Assembly (NCBI GenBank): GCA_047639475.1
Contig: JBLIOD010000008.1
Span: 1 to 64,000 of the forward strand
Direction: 5' to 3'
Source of the DNA: JAAELZ01 sp047639475
GTDB lineage: Bacteria; Pseudomonadota; Gammaproteobacteria; Arenicellales; Poriferihabitantaceae
DNA length: 64,000 bases
Positions 44,277 through 53,913 of this stretch are shown here, piece after piece. Positions within the stretch are counted from its first letter, which is position 1. Every line of letters begins with the position of its first letter. Under the pieces are notes generated by a model, which searched no databases, was not told the DNA's origin, and saw only the letters and a program-made list of their open reading frames with translations. Made by a program: the position numbers and the translations under genes.

Positions 44277-45147
44277 ATGCGCTAACTTTACGCCGCAGTA
44301 ATAAAATACCGTTGCTAATGGCTAGCGTAATAAGTACCAGTGTGCCGCCGATAAAAGTGTAGGAGTTGGGCGCCTCACTAAGATACCACCACACCCACAA
44401 TGGGCCGATTAAGGCTTCCAATAACATTAATAAACTCACGTCTGCGGCGGGGATATAGCGCGGCCCGATGGCTAATAAGCTAGACCCTAAGGGGGCAACG
44501 AACAGTCCGACTATGGCGATCGAGACGATGTTGGTCGTATCGAGTACGGTCGGTGTAGAGAAAGGGAAGGCGATATAGGCGGCTAAAAATGAAGAAATAG
44601 CCATGGCGGGGATCATGCTAACCGCTCGGCTGTGACGGGCAATACTAAAAGTGGTCGCAATGGCGATAGCAGCGCCTAAGGCAGCGATGTCGCCCTTCAG
44701 TGATGCTCGACCTGAACCTTCCAAGCTTCCGAAGGCGATAACACCAATGCCTGCTAAACAACCTAATATGGTTAACCAGGTTCGCATTGATACCCTTTCA
44801 CGTAGTACTAGCCATGCGATTAGCGCAGCAAATACGGGGGCGGTACTGACAATAAACAACGTATTGGCCACCGCGGTATTCTTAATAGAGAATACAAAAC
44901 ACAAAGTGCTGATAGTCCAAACGAAAGCCAAGGCGAGTCCAGCAAATCCAATGTCCCTTAGGCGGTTGAAAAATTTACCACGATAGTAAATAGCCAAACC
45001 CAAGGTGATGATGATGCCGCTTAAGAAGCTTCTCCAAAAGGTCACGTTCCAGCTGTTACCGTCGATTAAGCGTATAAGCAAGCTATCAGGGGTAATGACC
45101 AAAACACCCGCTAAGGTGATTAATAAACCCTTTTGATATTCATTCAT
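44275..45147 (-). CDS. DMT-superfamily transporter (EamA type), second of a pair
   Basis: 290 residues with ten helices in two EamA repeats (for example FAGLALAFVWTISTLCFVFS and VSIAIVGLFVAPLGSSLLAI). It starts two bases after the upstream DMT gene stops, so the two are an operon and might form a heteromeric exporter, as some paired DMT proteins do. Stops within the aldehyde dehydrogenase terminator. Confidence 0.9.
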   Translation of the reverse strand: MNEYQKGLLITLAGVLVITPDSLLIRLIDGNSWNVTFWRSFLSGIIITLGLAIYYRGKFFNRLRDIGFAGLALAFVWTISTLCFVFSIKNTAVANTLFIVSTAPVFAALIAWLVLRERVSMRTWLTILGCLAGIGVIAFGSLEGSGRASLKGDIAALGAAIAIATTFSIARHSRAVSMIPAMAISSFLAAYIAFPFSTPTVLDTTNIVSIAIVGLFVAPLGSSLLAIGPRYIPAADVSLLMLLEALIGPLWVWWYLSEAPNSYTFIGGTLVLITLAISNGILLLRRKVSA

Positions 45148-45149
45148 GG

Positions 45150-46025
45150 CTATCGATAGGCTTTTGATTTAGTAATAATGAAAATGCCAAGCAACACAAT
45201 GGCAGCAGATATTAAGAACCGGAGTGTTAGCGTTTCATTAAGAAATATCACGCTGAGTAGCACCACAGTGATGGGTACACACAGCATGATGGGCGCCAAT
45301 TTGCTGACGGATTGGCGTTGAACCAGCCATGCCCATGTACCGTGGGAGATAACGCTTGAACCGATCGCCGTGTAGACAACACCCATCCAAGCATTCGACG
45401 AAACATGGTTAATATCGAAATTCACATACTCGCCATTGATTAGCGACATGAGTAAAGTGATAGGCAATGCAAAAGCGGAAGACCAGGCGATGATGGCCAA
45501 GGGGTGAATCTTCCCTATTTTCTTCAACAGAATAGGGTAGAGCCCCAAGAAGAAAGCAGCCAATAAGCCAGTAACTAAGGCCGGCCAACTGTCGAAAAAG
45601 TTGGGATTGTATAATAGAACGATAATACCGAGAAAGGCAATGCCTAAACCGAGCACACGTCGTACACCGGGGATGTCTTTAAGAAAAACCCAAGCTAGAA
45701 GTACGGAAAAGGCAGGTGCAATTTGCACCACGATAGAAATCGTACTGACGCTTTCTGAGAGCTTTAAGGCATAAAACAAGAAAGCAAAATGGCCAGGTGC
45801 CAACACCAACATGACCCAGAGTACCGGTATTATCTGGCTTTTTGAGAGCCTGAAAAAAGGGGTTAAGATAGCTGCTGTTATCGCAAAGCGAATGGACAAC
45901 GCGATCCAAACCGGGAATTCGTTAACGCCGTAACGTATCGCTAAGTAATTGACGGACCATCCAATCAACACTAACAACAAGGCACTCCACTCCCGGCCGG
46001 AGAACGGACGATCGATATTACTCAT
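45150..46025 (-). CDS. DMT-superfamily transporter (EamA type), first of a pair
   Basis: 291 residues with ten helices (e.g. LILVLIGWSVNYLAIRYG read as LLLVLIGWSVNYLAIRYG, and LGLGIAFLGIIVLLYN). Directly upstream of a second DMT gene and downstream of an Lrp/AsnC regulator on the same strand, 95 bases away. Export of an amino acid or related effector of the regulator is a fair inference. Confidence 0.9.
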   Translation of the reverse strand: MSNIDRPFSGREWSALLLVLIGWSVNYLAIRYGVNEFPVWIALSIRFAITAAILTPFFRLSKSQIIPVLWVMLVLAPGHFAFLFYALKLSESVSTISIVVQIAPAFSVLLAWVFLKDIPGVRRVLGLGIAFLGIIVLLYNPNFFDSWPALVTGLLAAFFLGLYPILLKKIGKIHPLAIIAWSSAFALPITLLMSLINGEYVNFDINHVSSNAWMGVVYTAIGSSVISHGTWAWLVQRQSVSKLAPIMLCVPITVVLLSVIFLNETLTLRFLISAAIVLLGIFIITKSKAYR

Positions 46026-46120
46026 TGTGTTAAGGTGGCCTTAGAAAGGGTGGAGGATTGGCATTATAAGCCTTGCAAGGTCAGCAAGGATAGCCGATTT
46101 TCTAAGATGAACGAAAATTC

Positions 46121-46579
46121 CTAATGATTGTTTAACGGAATGGCAGTGGTGTACTTCAATTGCTCCATCGCAAAATTAGAACTGACGTCTGCGACGTCGA
46201 TTTTTTCGATGAGATTTTGATAGAAACGGTCGTAGGCTTTCATGTCTTTCACCACTACCCGCATCATGTAGTCGATATCACCGCTCATGCGATAGAACTC
46301 TACCACTTCTGGAAAGCCCTTCACGACCTCAGAAAATTGCTTGAACCATTTTGCGTTATGGTGGTTGGTGCGTATAGAGACGAATACATCGGTATCACAA
46401 TCTAACCCTTCTCTGTCTAGAAGTGCCACTTTCGACTTAATCAGGCCCGACTTTTCTAGCAATTGAATGCGCCGCCAGCAAGGTGTTTTACTGAGGTTCA
46501 CCTTGTCGGCAATTTCAGCACTGCTGAGACTAGCGTCGTTTTGCAATAAATCTAATATTTTAAGGTCAATCTTATCCAC
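46121..46579 (-). CDS. Lrp/AsnC-family transcriptional regulator
   Basis: 152 residues. N-terminal winged HTH (IDLKILDLLQNDASLSSAEI, KTPCWRRIQLLEKSGLIKSK) and a C-terminal RAM ligand-binding domain (SGDIDYMMRVVVKDMKAYD). Members sense amino acids and control nearby transport or degradation genes. It sits just upstream of a DMT pair on the same strand and is divergent from a small DUF6356-type gene. Confidence 0.93.
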   Translation of the reverse strand: MDKIDLKILDLLQNDASLSSAEIADKVNLSKTPCWRRIQLLEKSGLIKSKVALLDREGLDCDTDVFVSIRTNHHNAKWFKQFSEVVKGFPEVVEFYRMSGDIDYMMRVVVKDMKAYDRFYQNLIEKIDVADVSSNFAMEQLKYTTAIPLNNH

Positions 46580-46708
46580 GTTCTAAATTATGTAATAATA
46601 TTAGACCATTATTGCACGAATTGGGGATAAAAATGGAATTTTAGAAACAAAATTCTAACGAGAGATGGATACACTAACGGCATACCAAATCTACCAAGAG
46701 ACGCAATA

Positions 46709-46945
46709 ATGAACCGACTAACAGACCATCTAGAAACTGTAAATGAAACTTATATTGAGCACTTACTTCATGCTGCTCGGTTCTCTTTAAAGCTGTTTGT
46801 GGGTTCTGTGGCTTGTTTGCTGCACGCTATTTTCCCATTTTTATTTGTGAAAACGGGCAGCAAGCTAATAAACGGTTTACACCACGACATGGTGACCCAC
46901 CGCAGTGAGATGTCTGCAAAAGCTAACACTTCTGAAACGGTTTGA
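46709..46945 (+). CDS. Small DUF6356-type membrane protein
   Basis: 78 residues. The layout YIEHLLHAARFSLKLF then SVACLLHAIFPFLFVKTGSK matches the DUF6356 pattern, with the HAxFPFLF motif in a single hydrophobic segment. Function unknown. Divergent from the Lrp/AsnC gene, so it may share its control region. Confidence 0.7.
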   Translation: MNRLTDHLETVNETYIEHLLHAARFSLKLFVGSVACLLHAIFPFLFVKTGSKLINGLHHDMVTHRSEMSAKANTSETV

Positions 46946-46961
46946 TGGGTAAATAACGATC

Positions 46962-47093
46962 ATGTCAATTTCTGCAGATTTTTTAACGCCTGTTCCACCC
47001 ATGGGCATCTATGAGACGCTTTACGCGTTCAAAGATTCGTTTGGGGACTTCATGGGAGGCGAGGGGACACATCATGGTCACAAGGCTTTTTAG
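46962..47093 (+). CDS. Possible 43-residue small protein, unrecognised
   Basis: ATG at 46962 opens a 43-codon frame ending at a TAG (47091-47093). The C-terminal part is rich in Gly and His (GGEGTHHGHKAF). There is no clear ribosome site. An overlapping +1 frame (MVTRLFSEVLEEYKRD) is also open, so this could be a decayed longer gene. I do not recognise a family. Confidence 0.25.
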   Translation: MSISADFLTPVPPMGIYETLYAFKDSFGDFMGGEGTHHGHKAF

Positions 47094-47234
47094 CGAGGTG
47101 CTTGAAGAGTACAAACGCGATATAGCAGCTTAGAGAGCCGTAAATGATTCGATGGGAACAAGCATTCAGTTTCAAAGATGAAACGTTCTGTGTTGATCAA
47201 GAATTGCTTGTATTTGTAAAATTTATGGCTTGAA

Positions 47235-48251
47235 TTAAGTGATGCTTTCCAGATTGGACCAAGCGTCATTGAGGGAGCGTTTTTGAGCTTCCAACGCCTT
47301 AATACACACAATTACCTTTTTATTCATTGGCATATCAATGCCCAGCTTGTTAGCTTCATTTAGCATCGCAACATTAATGAAATCGACCTCACAAGGTCGA
47401 TCTTGGCGCAAGTCTTGTAACATGCTGGCAGTTTGATCACGATAAGGCTGATAGGTTTTAAACCAATAATCACAGGCCTGTTGTTTGCCTTCGTCGTCGT
47501 GGTAGTCAATGTTTTCTGGGCTAGGGTGAAAGCCAAATAGCTTGACGGGTTTGATGCCTAAAGCTTGCATGACCTTAGAACATTCTCGGCCGAGTTCTGT
47601 GATGCAATTTAATACCTTCGGGTTGTCTAACGCTTCGCCCAATAAACACCCCAGCGCAGTCGGGATAGCGCTACAAACGCAGTTGTCTGTCAGTTTGGTG
47701 AAACGGGTTTCACGTAGCTGTGAAGTTAAATCACAGTGTCCAATAGGGCCAAGAACCGACTGAACTTGTTTTAGCCTAGCGCTCATGCTGCCATCGATCT
47801 CGCCGATGGTCACTCCCAAACTCTGTTTAGGAGACGCAAGTTTAACCACGCCAGGTTCGATGAACGTACCGCTAAATTCCATGCCGCCACCAATGACTCG
47901 GTCTGCTCCCACTACGTCGCTTGCGACGCCTTCTGGGAGCCCGTTTTGCAGTGTTAGCACCGTGGAGTTGGCATGAATGAAAGGTAATAATTGGTGCAAT
48001 GCTGACGGCAAGGCCGTTTGTTTAACCGTTGAAATGATCAAATCATATTGCCCGGTCAACTCCTTCGGGGTGATGGCCTTAACGGGGTATGTGGCGTCAA
48101 GGCCGCCCGTGACCTTGGCGCCATGATGGTTTAACGCACCGACATGCTGCTCAAAGGTGTCGAGTAGCGTCACCTCGCTATCTCTACCACTGATAAGGGC
48201 ACCTATAATAGTGCCCATGGCGCCAGCGCCTGAAATAAGAATTCGCTTCAT
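47235..48251 (-). CDS. Ketopantoate reductase-like protein (PanE/ApbA family)
   Basis: The frame extends to 48305, but the ATG at 48251 gives MKRILISGAGAMGTIIG, a canonical start, and lies 13 bases after the upstream hydrolase stop. About 338 residues. NADPH loop GAGAMG, catalytic Lys in RFTKLTDN, and the C-terminal helix with VDFINVAMLNEANKLGIDMP fit PanE family. It may be a paralogue acting on another 2-keto acid, since its partner here is an esterase, not a pantothenate gene. Confidence 0.85.
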   Translation of the reverse strand: MKRILISGAGAMGTIIGALISGRDSEVTLLDTFEQHVGALNHHGAKVTGGLDATYPVKAITPKELTGQYDLIISTVKQTALPSALHQLLPFIHANSTVLTLQNGLPEGVASDVVGADRVIGGGMEFSGTFIEPGVVKLASPKQSLGVTIGEIDGSMSARLKQVQSVLGPIGHCDLTSQLRETRFTKLTDNCVCSAIPTALGCLLGEALDNPKVLNCITELGRECSKVMQALGIKPVKLFGFHPSPENIDYHDDEGKQQACDYWFKTYQPYRDQTASMLQDLRQDRPCEVDFINVAMLNEANKLGIDMPMNKKVIVCIKALEAQKRSLNDAWSNLESIT

Positions 48252-48264
48252 ACTGGCTAATTCG

Positions 48265-49218
48265 TTAATAAGGCCAATGGCCATTGCCCACGTGTTGTAT
48301 CGCATTGACTATGCGCTTGAAACTATCTCCTGCGCGGTCCACTCGGTGACGGGCTCTTAAGTAGGCGTGAGGTAAACCGGTTTCGTTGAGCCAGATGGCC
48401 AGCCCCTTTGCATCACCAATTTTCTCGCAGTATAAGCGGCCGTCATCTGACAATGGATCGCACTGTGCCGAAATCACGACGGTGGGCGGAATATCTGTAA
48501 AGTCACTTTCTAACAAAGGCAGAAAGGTGGCGTCGCCATCTTGATGTACCCCTCCGCTGTACGCCAAGTAATATTTCTGCATATCTTCGACCGTTAGCAT
48601 CGGGGCGTTGGCATGTTCGATGTAAGAACCTTTGTTGGTGTTCAAACCTAAAGAGGGGTATACCAGTACTTGGCCAATGGCTTGATATGTCTCGCCCCGC
48701 TGCGCCCCAATCAATGCACCGCATAAGGTGCCGCCGGCGCTGTCGCCTGAAAGCACAATAGGCACACCCGTTGTCTCAGCGACAAAGTTGAACACAGCGG
48801 TGGCATCCTGAAATGGAGCAGGGTGAGGATTTTCAGGAGACAGTCGATAATCAACCGCGGTGACATCAAACCCAGTTTGATCGCAAATTTCCGCGCAAAT
48901 GTCATCATGCGTTTCAATATTGCCGACGATAAACCCACCCCCGTGAAAATAGAGAACATGGGCAGGTGCATCTCTTGTATCAACAGAATAAGTTCGTATG
49001 GGCACGCTGTGGTGTTCATGGTCCACCAGTCGGTCGATGCTCACCACGCTTTTAGGGCGAGGCACGGCAAAAACTTTGCGCATTTTGTTGTAGGCTAAAC
49101 GCTGGTCATCCAATGATAGGCTCGCCATGTTCTTCGGATAACTGCTGCTAGCCAGTTTTATAAAAGCCCAAGTTTGATCGTCGAATAGATTGGCGTATTG
49201 CTCGAATTGGCTGGTCAT
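48265..49218 (-). CDS. Alpha/beta hydrolase, HSL/Est-type carboxylesterase
   Basis: 317 residues. The oxyanion motif HGGGF is in YFHGGGFIVGN and the nucleophile Ser in LSGDSAGGTLCG; the Asp/His of the triad lie in AQCDPLSDDGRLYCEK and GLPHAYLRA. This is the hormone-sensitive-lipase-like family, which hydrolyses short-chain esters. It sits just upstream of the ketopantoate-reductase-like gene on the same strand. Confidence 0.9.
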   Translation of the reverse strand: MTSQFEQYANLFDDQTWAFIKLASSSYPKNMASLSLDDQRLAYNKMRKVFAVPRPKSVVSIDRLVDHEHHSVPIRTYSVDTRDAPAHVLYFHGGGFIVGNIETHDDICAEICDQTGFDVTAVDYRLSPENPHPAPFQDATAVFNFVAETTGVPIVLSGDSAGGTLCGALIGAQRGETYQAIGQVLVYPSLGLNTNKGSYIEHANAPMLTVEDMQKYYLAYSGGVHQDGDATFLPLLESDFTDIPPTVVISAQCDPLSDDGRLYCEKIGDAKGLAIWLNETGLPHAYLRARHRVDRAGDSFKRIVNAIQHVGNGHWPY

Positions 49219-49350
49219 CGTTATACAAATATTAGGATTGAAGGAGGGAAAGCGCTTGGAGTGTAAAGCAAATTACGGGTGGTTCGCTATTGTCATTGAC
49301 TATCGGTATTCGATAATATTCACTTTATCGATATAATTGAACCTAACAAA

Positions 49351-50199
49351 ATGAGACAGACACTGAATCAGGGCAATTACTTTAGTAGAGGAATCGACTG
49401 GCCCATCAAGGCATTTGACGCAGCTCAAGCGGCAGATTTTTACCAGAGATTTGTCGACTTTCAACATCAGTCAATTTTAAGGCGCGGCAAAGAAACGCAT
49501 ATTAAACCGCATTTAGTCTCCACGTGGTTAGATCGAGTTACGCATCATCCCGCCATTGTGGAAGCGGTAAAAGTAGCGCTAGGGCCGAATATCGTGCTGT
49601 GGACCAGTGACTTTGCCAACAAAGAAGCGGGCGCGGGTACGTTTGTTCCGTGGCATCAAGATACACCGTATTGGAATTTATCGGACACCAAAGTGGTCAG
49701 CGTGTGGCTGGCTTTGTCTGAATCTAAAAAGTATAACGGTGCGATGCGGGTCTTTCCGGCGACGCATAATGAAGGCGCATTGGGGCGGATCAATATAGAA
49801 GGTGATCCGCATGAAGCGTATAAAGAGGGCACACGTACCTCATCTGAAGGCAATATTTTTGCCTATGATCATATCATGGATAAGGACATTGACGAGTCGT
49901 TGGCCTCGGATGTTGAACTCGACCCTGGGCAGTTTTCGTTACACAATATTCAGTTGTTACATGGCGGCGGCCCGAATGAGTCAGACCACGATCGTGTCGG
50001 GTTCGTCATGCGGTTTATTTCAGCCGATACATTTTGTAATACGGGCTTAGATTCAGTCACTCCAATCAGTGGCAACTGTGAGCGTGACCATTTTGTATTA
50101 GAGGAACGTCCGGACGCTGACTTTTCTGATCAAGCATTAAATACACTCCAAATCGCACTGCAATACCCCAGTGGATTTGGCGATAGAAAAGTTCAATAA
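49351..50199 (+). CDS. Phytanoyl-CoA dioxygenase (PhyH) family protein
   Basis: 282 residues. The 2-oxoglutarate/Fe(II) site is HQD in VPWHQDTPYWN (His, Asp), the distal His in NIQLLHGGGPNES, and the 2-oxoglutarate Arg in DRVGFVMRF. These hydroxylate small carbon chains. It is divergent from the esterase/PanE-like pair and convergent with the ferredoxin-like gene. Related members work on ectoine or choline-like compounds, but the substrate here is open. Confidence 0.88.
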   Translation: MRQTLNQGNYFSRGIDWPIKAFDAAQAADFYQRFVDFQHQSILRRGKETHIKPHLVSTWLDRVTHHPAIVEAVKVALGPNIVLWTSDFANKEAGAGTFVPWHQDTPYWNLSDTKVVSVWLALSESKKYNGAMRVFPATHNEGALGRINIEGDPHEAYKEGTRTSSEGNIFAYDHIMDKDIDESLASDVELDPGQFSLHNIQLLHGGGPNESDHDRVGFVMRFISADTFCNTGLDSVTPISGNCERDHFVLEERPDADFSDQALNTLQIALQYPSGFGDRKVQ

Positions 50200-50203
50200 A
50201 CCG

Positions 50204-50920
50204 TTACTTGTTGTACCGTTTTCGTAGTGCGCTGACAAATTTTTTCATATGAAAAGCGGCATGGGTAGGTTGGTATAAATGGCTTTTTCCTTCTGGGCAG
50301 GCAGTTCGAGCTTGGCAGCCTGTTTGATGGCAGATCGCATCAGGTGTTGCATCTAAGTAACGGAAGCAAGTTTCTACGTCGTAATTTCCTTCTGTAAATG
50401 CATTGACTGGGCAAGCGCTTAAACACGCTTGGCTGCTACAGTCATTGCAGGGGTGGCGGTGATTTGGCGGCGCTAATAGTCTGCGATCATCCGAGATTTC
50501 AATAGCCGAAACGGGCAACGCAATGGCAAAACGATAAGCATGCCATAAGCCATATTGAGGATGAATCAACATGCCAATTTGAGAGGAGGCCAGGGCTTCC
50601 GCTTTTTTAGCCCATTGTAAAAATGGCTGATGTGGAGGGCCGCCAAATGGGAACAGCGCCAATCCGTTCAATGACATAGCTAATTCGTTCCCCATTCGTT
50701 CGCTCCAACGGTTTAGTGGGTCGGCTTTACCGTCAGCGTACTCAGCAGAGAGGGAAAAATAAGGCCATATTGAAGAGCCTGCATTGCCAAAGAGAGCGAT
50801 AGCCACGCTGGGTGTTTCTGCGTCGATGTTGGTTACGCCATCTTCAGGCATAGTGAGGAATCCGCCCCGATAAATCAAGCCGTTAGCCTGAGCAGTAGTA
50901 ATGAGTGATTGCAGTGACAA
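50204..50920 (-). CDS. Ferredoxin-like protein with two 4Fe-4S-type cysteine clusters
   Basis: 238 residues of a conserved family with a globular N-domain (PFGGPPHQPFLQWAKKAEA, IGMLIHPQYGLWHAYRFA) followed by cysteine clusters: CNDCSSQACLSACPVNAF gives C-x2-C-x4-C-x3-CP; a second, irregular set follows (C of ETCFRYL, CHQTGC, CQARTACPEG). It shares motifs with QueG-like iron-sulfur proteins but lacks their cobalamin domain. Convergent with the PhyH gene, 4 bases apart. Confidence 0.75.
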   Translation of the reverse strand: MSLQSLITTAQANGLIYRGGFLTMPEDGVTNIDAETPSVAIALFGNAGSSIWPYFSLSAEYADGKADPLNRWSERMGNELAMSLNGLALFPFGGPPHQPFLQWAKKAEALASSQIGMLIHPQYGLWHAYRFAIALPVSAIEISDDRRLLAPPNHRHPCNDCSSQACLSACPVNAFTEGNYDVETCFRYLDATPDAICHQTGCQARTACPEGKSHLYQPTHAAFHMKKFVSALRKRYNK

Positions 50921-50956
50921 ATCAGTATACGAGGGTGCGTTAGAGACCCCCTTATT

Positions 50957-51496
50957 TTATAACATTCTTTTTAAAGTGTCTTTTTTATCAATAATGTGAT
51001 GTTTTAACGCACCTGAAATATGCGCGATAATGATGGCTAAAGCGATGTATGCAATATAAAAATGACTAGTGATCGCCAAGTCTCTTAAGGGCGTGCTGAC
51101 TTCGATTAGAGCCGGAACCTTGAACCAGTTAAATACTTCAATTGCATCGCCTGCAGAACTTGAAATGAGATAACCGGATAAGGGTAAAGCCACCATTGCG
51201 ACAAGTAACAACTTGTGCGCGATGATGGAAGCAAAGTGCTCCCAGGCAGACAAACTGGTGTCGATGTCGGGAGATTTGGCAAAAAGCAGCCAACTCAACT
51301 TTATTAGAACAAGCAAACCGATAAAAACCCCCAGCCCTTTGTGCCAAGTCAGTGACCGGTGATACCAAGGGTCGTAATAGCCCAGATCGACCATCGCCCA
51401 GCCAATTGCCAGTAGCGAAATAAACAACAACGCTATGGACCAATGCAGCAGTCTGCTGATTAGCCCATAGCGAGAGGGTAACGGTTTTGTCGACAT
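50957..51496 (-). CDS. Cytochrome b561
   Basis: 179 residues with four membrane helices. Heme-ligand histidines are in LLHWSIALLFISL, YHRSLTWHKGLGV and the last helix IIIAHISGALKHHI. Di-heme b-type superoxide/quinone electron carrier family. It starts six bases after the YceI stop, a pairing seen repeatedly in Gammaproteobacteria and often linked to isoprenoid/quinone binding. Confidence 0.9.
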   Translation of the reverse strand: MSTKPLPSRYGLISRLLHWSIALLFISLLAIGWAMVDLGYYDPWYHRSLTWHKGLGVFIGLLVLIKLSWLLFAKSPDIDTSLSAWEHFASIIAHKLLLVAMVALPLSGYLISSSAGDAIEVFNWFKVPALIEVSTPLRDLAITSHFYIAYIALAIIIAHISGALKHHIIDKKDTLKRML

Positions 51497-51502
51497 CAGT
51501 GC

Positions 51503-52066
51503 CTATTTACGAATGCCTTCTACTGACAGTGTGAGTTCCATACTGGCGCTTGCTGGGCCCAGATTATAATCAATGCCATAATCTGCGCGGGTGAGTTCCA
51601 GGGTGCCGGTGAAGCCAACACGGTAACCGCCCCAAGGGTCGGCACCTTCGCCGACTTTAGTCACGTCAAAGCTAACGGAATTAGTCATGCCTTTGATGGT
51701 GAGGTCGCCGGTTAGCGTTCCACCGTTGTCGCTGACGGCAAAAGAAGTACTATTGAACGTTGCGGTTGGATGAGATTCAACTTCCAAAAAATCACTACCA
51801 CGGAGGTGTTTATCACGCTCAGCATGGTTAGTGTCTATAGAGGCTGCGTCGATATCTACATTGATTGCCGCGGTGCCGACATCGTCAGCGTCGTATTCCA
51901 TTGACCCAGAGATCGTATTAAAGCCGCCGTGCATCCAACTGGTGCCCAAATGTTGAATTTTAAAAGTAACGAACGAATGCGTGGGGTCAAGGGTGTATTG
52001 AGCTGCGTATAAAGGTGTGCTGATGGCTGCGGCCAATGCCGTTGCGGTTAGAAGGTGATTAATCAT
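51503..52066 (-). CDS. YceI-family periplasmic lipid-binding protein
   Basis: 187 residues. Signal peptide (LTATALAAAISTPLYA) followed by a lipocalin-like barrel: YTLDPTHSFVTFKIQHLGTS is the conserved start, with GDLTIKGMTNSVSFDV and GFTGTLELTRADYGIDYN later. YceI proteins bind polyisoprenoid chains. It heads a two-gene operon with cytochrome b561. Confidence 0.92.
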   Translation of the reverse strand: MINHLLTATALAAAISTPLYAAQYTLDPTHSFVTFKIQHLGTSWMHGGFNTISGSMEYDADDVGTAAINVDIDAASIDTNHAERDKHLRGSDFLEVESHPTATFNSTSFAVSDNGGTLTGDLTIKGMTNSVSFDVTKVGEGADPWGGYRVGFTGTLELTRADYGIDYNLGPASASMELTLSVEGIRK

Positions 52067-52266
52067 GTTTGTATCTTAGATTTGTATGTTAATAGTGATC
52101 AGGCGTTCACTGGCATTGCGAATGCTTAGCCGCCTATTTAAGTGGACAGACAAGTTAAGGTTAAAGTTCAGTTTAAACCGTTGAATATTCAGAAGCCAGT
52201 TAAGCGTTGGTTCTATCGAGAATTTCAGTTAATCTACCCGCCGAATTTAACCTAATCATTAATAAT

Positions 52267-52614
52267 ATGAGTATAAGCAGACATCACAGTAATCACCGCA
52301 TGAGCAAAATTGTCATTCATGGTGATACTATTTATTTATCTGGCCAGGTCGCGGATACCCGTGATGGCGATATTAAAACCCAAACTCAAGAAATGCTCGC
52401 TAAAGTAGAGGCATTATTAGTAGAAGCCGGTTCGGACAAAACTAAAATTTTGTCAGCGACTATTTGGCTAGCCAGCATTGGACACTTTGCTCAAATGAAT
52501 GAAGTTTGGGATGCTTGGGCCTCAGAAGGTAATAAGCCGGCACGCGCTTGTACTGAGGCCAGATTGGCTTCCCCTGATCTATTAGTAGAAGTATCGGTCA
52601 TCGCAGCGAAGTAA
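52267..52614 (+). CDS. RidA-family protein
   Basis: I take ATG 52267 (MSISRHHSNHRMSKIVIHG) over the upstream frame start at 52207, as it gives the 115-residue length of this RidA branch. YLSGQVADTRDGDI and SATIWLASIGHFAQMNEVWD are typical; a conserved Arg and Cys lie in PARACTEARLASP. RidA proteins hydrolyse reactive enamine/imine intermediates; this branch differs from E. coli RidA (paralogue group). Single gene. Confidence 0.85.
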   Translation: MSISRHHSNHRMSKIVIHGDTIYLSGQVADTRDGDIKTQTQEMLAKVEALLVEAGSDKTKILSATIWLASIGHFAQMNEVWDAWASEGNKPARACTEARLASPDLLVEVSVIAAK

Positions 52615-52680
52615 CCTGACGGGATTATCTCAGGTGATCATTCGATTGTCTTGCCCTTGTTAGGCAGTGTGGGGGAGGGG

Positions 52681-53913
52681 CTAATATTTTTTCAATCCCA
52701 CTATCAGCATTGCCGTTGCGACCAAACTAATTAGTATAAAAGTGAGCATGACCTGCTCGATGCTGTAAGCGGCATCGAGCATAATGCCCACTGTGATTGG
52801 GCCCAGTGCGCTGGCAAAAACATTGAAAGCAGTAATAGCAGACTTAATGCTGCCCAAATGTTTTGGCCCATACAACTCTGCCCAGAGTGCTGGTGTGGCA
52901 GTGAAGTAGATACCGATATTGATACCCAGCAGAATCATATAGGGTAAAACCCACAGAGGGTGCTGAGCAGGAACCAGTATTAGTAATGATGCGATTAAGG
53001 GAAACAAGTAATAGGGCATTACTTTGACAGCGGTGTATTTGTCGATGATAGGACCTGCTATCAAAGAAGTAATAACCGTGACCAAAGCGTACACCCAATA
53101 ATTTCCCGTTATCCAAAGGTCTGACCAACCTTTGGCCTCAGCCAAGGTTAAGTGATAGAAGAACTGTGCGGTCGCAATATAAGACGGGACCAAAATGGCA
53201 ATTAACACCAGATAAAATCGACCTTCACGCAACATTTGTTGGCGCGTTTTACTGGCAACAAAGTTGAGTTGCGATGGTTTTCTTTCTGATTCGGCTTGCT
53301 CCGCTACAAATTTCTCGTGGCGTTGTTTTTGGCCACGTAGGGTCCACAGAATTACCGGTATTAAAATCAATACACCGATCGCCGTTAGTTGGTAAGTGAA
53401 ACGCCACCCATAGTTGGCAATGACGATGACGGCTGCGACGGGTAATATGGCTTCGCCGGTAGAAAAGCCCATTGAGGAAATGGCCAAGGCTTTCCCTCTA
53501 TTTCTACCCATGTATCGGGCCATGGAAGTTTGAGATGTATGACTGCTTAGGCCTTGCCCGAAGTGACGCAGTAGAAATATTGCCGCTATCAATGCCAAGG
53601 CAGAGGGAGTTAGGCTAATGGTTGCGCAGGCGATTACGAGGCTTATCAATACCACAGCGGTAAATTTTTTCAGCGCAATGCGATCAATTATTTGACCACT
53701 CCATGGCAATAGGGCCGCGCTAGCCAATGTGCCCAACATGTAGATGCTGCTCCATTGGGTATGACTAAGTTCAAAAGCTTGTTGAATGCTGGGGCCAAAA
53801 ATGCCTATATAATAGGTTTGCCCGGCGCCGGATACAAACGTCATTAAAAACCCAAAGGCAAGGAAGCGACCTTGTTGTCGCAAGAGCATCAGGTAGTCGC
53901 GAATGACTGTCAT
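52681..53913 (-). CDS. MFS transporter
   Basis: 410 residues with twelve helices. The cytoplasmic 2-3 loop motif region is ARYMGRNRGKALAISSMGFS and the 180-residue N-half is followed by a long charged linker (RGQKQRHEKFVAEQAESERK). Closest in style to monocarboxylate/oxalate-formate-type carriers, but the substrate is not evident. Confidence 0.88.
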   Translation of the reverse strand: MTVIRDYLMLLRQQGRFLAFGFLMTFVSGAGQTYYIGIFGPSIQQAFELSHTQWSSIYMLGTLASAALLPWSGQIIDRIALKKFTAVVLISLVIACATISLTPSALALIAAIFLLRHFGQGLSSHTSQTSMARYMGRNRGKALAISSMGFSTGEAILPVAAVIVIANYGWRFTYQLTAIGVLILIPVILWTLRGQKQRHEKFVAEQAESERKPSQLNFVASKTRQQMLREGRFYLVLIAILVPSYIATAQFFYHLTLAEAKGWSDLWITGNYWVYALVTVITSLIAGPIIDKYTAVKVMPYYLFPLIASLLILVPAQHPLWVLPYMILLGINIGIYFTATPALWAELYGPKHLGSIKSAITAFNVFASALGPITVGIMLDAAYSIEQVMLTFILISLVATAMLIVGLKKY

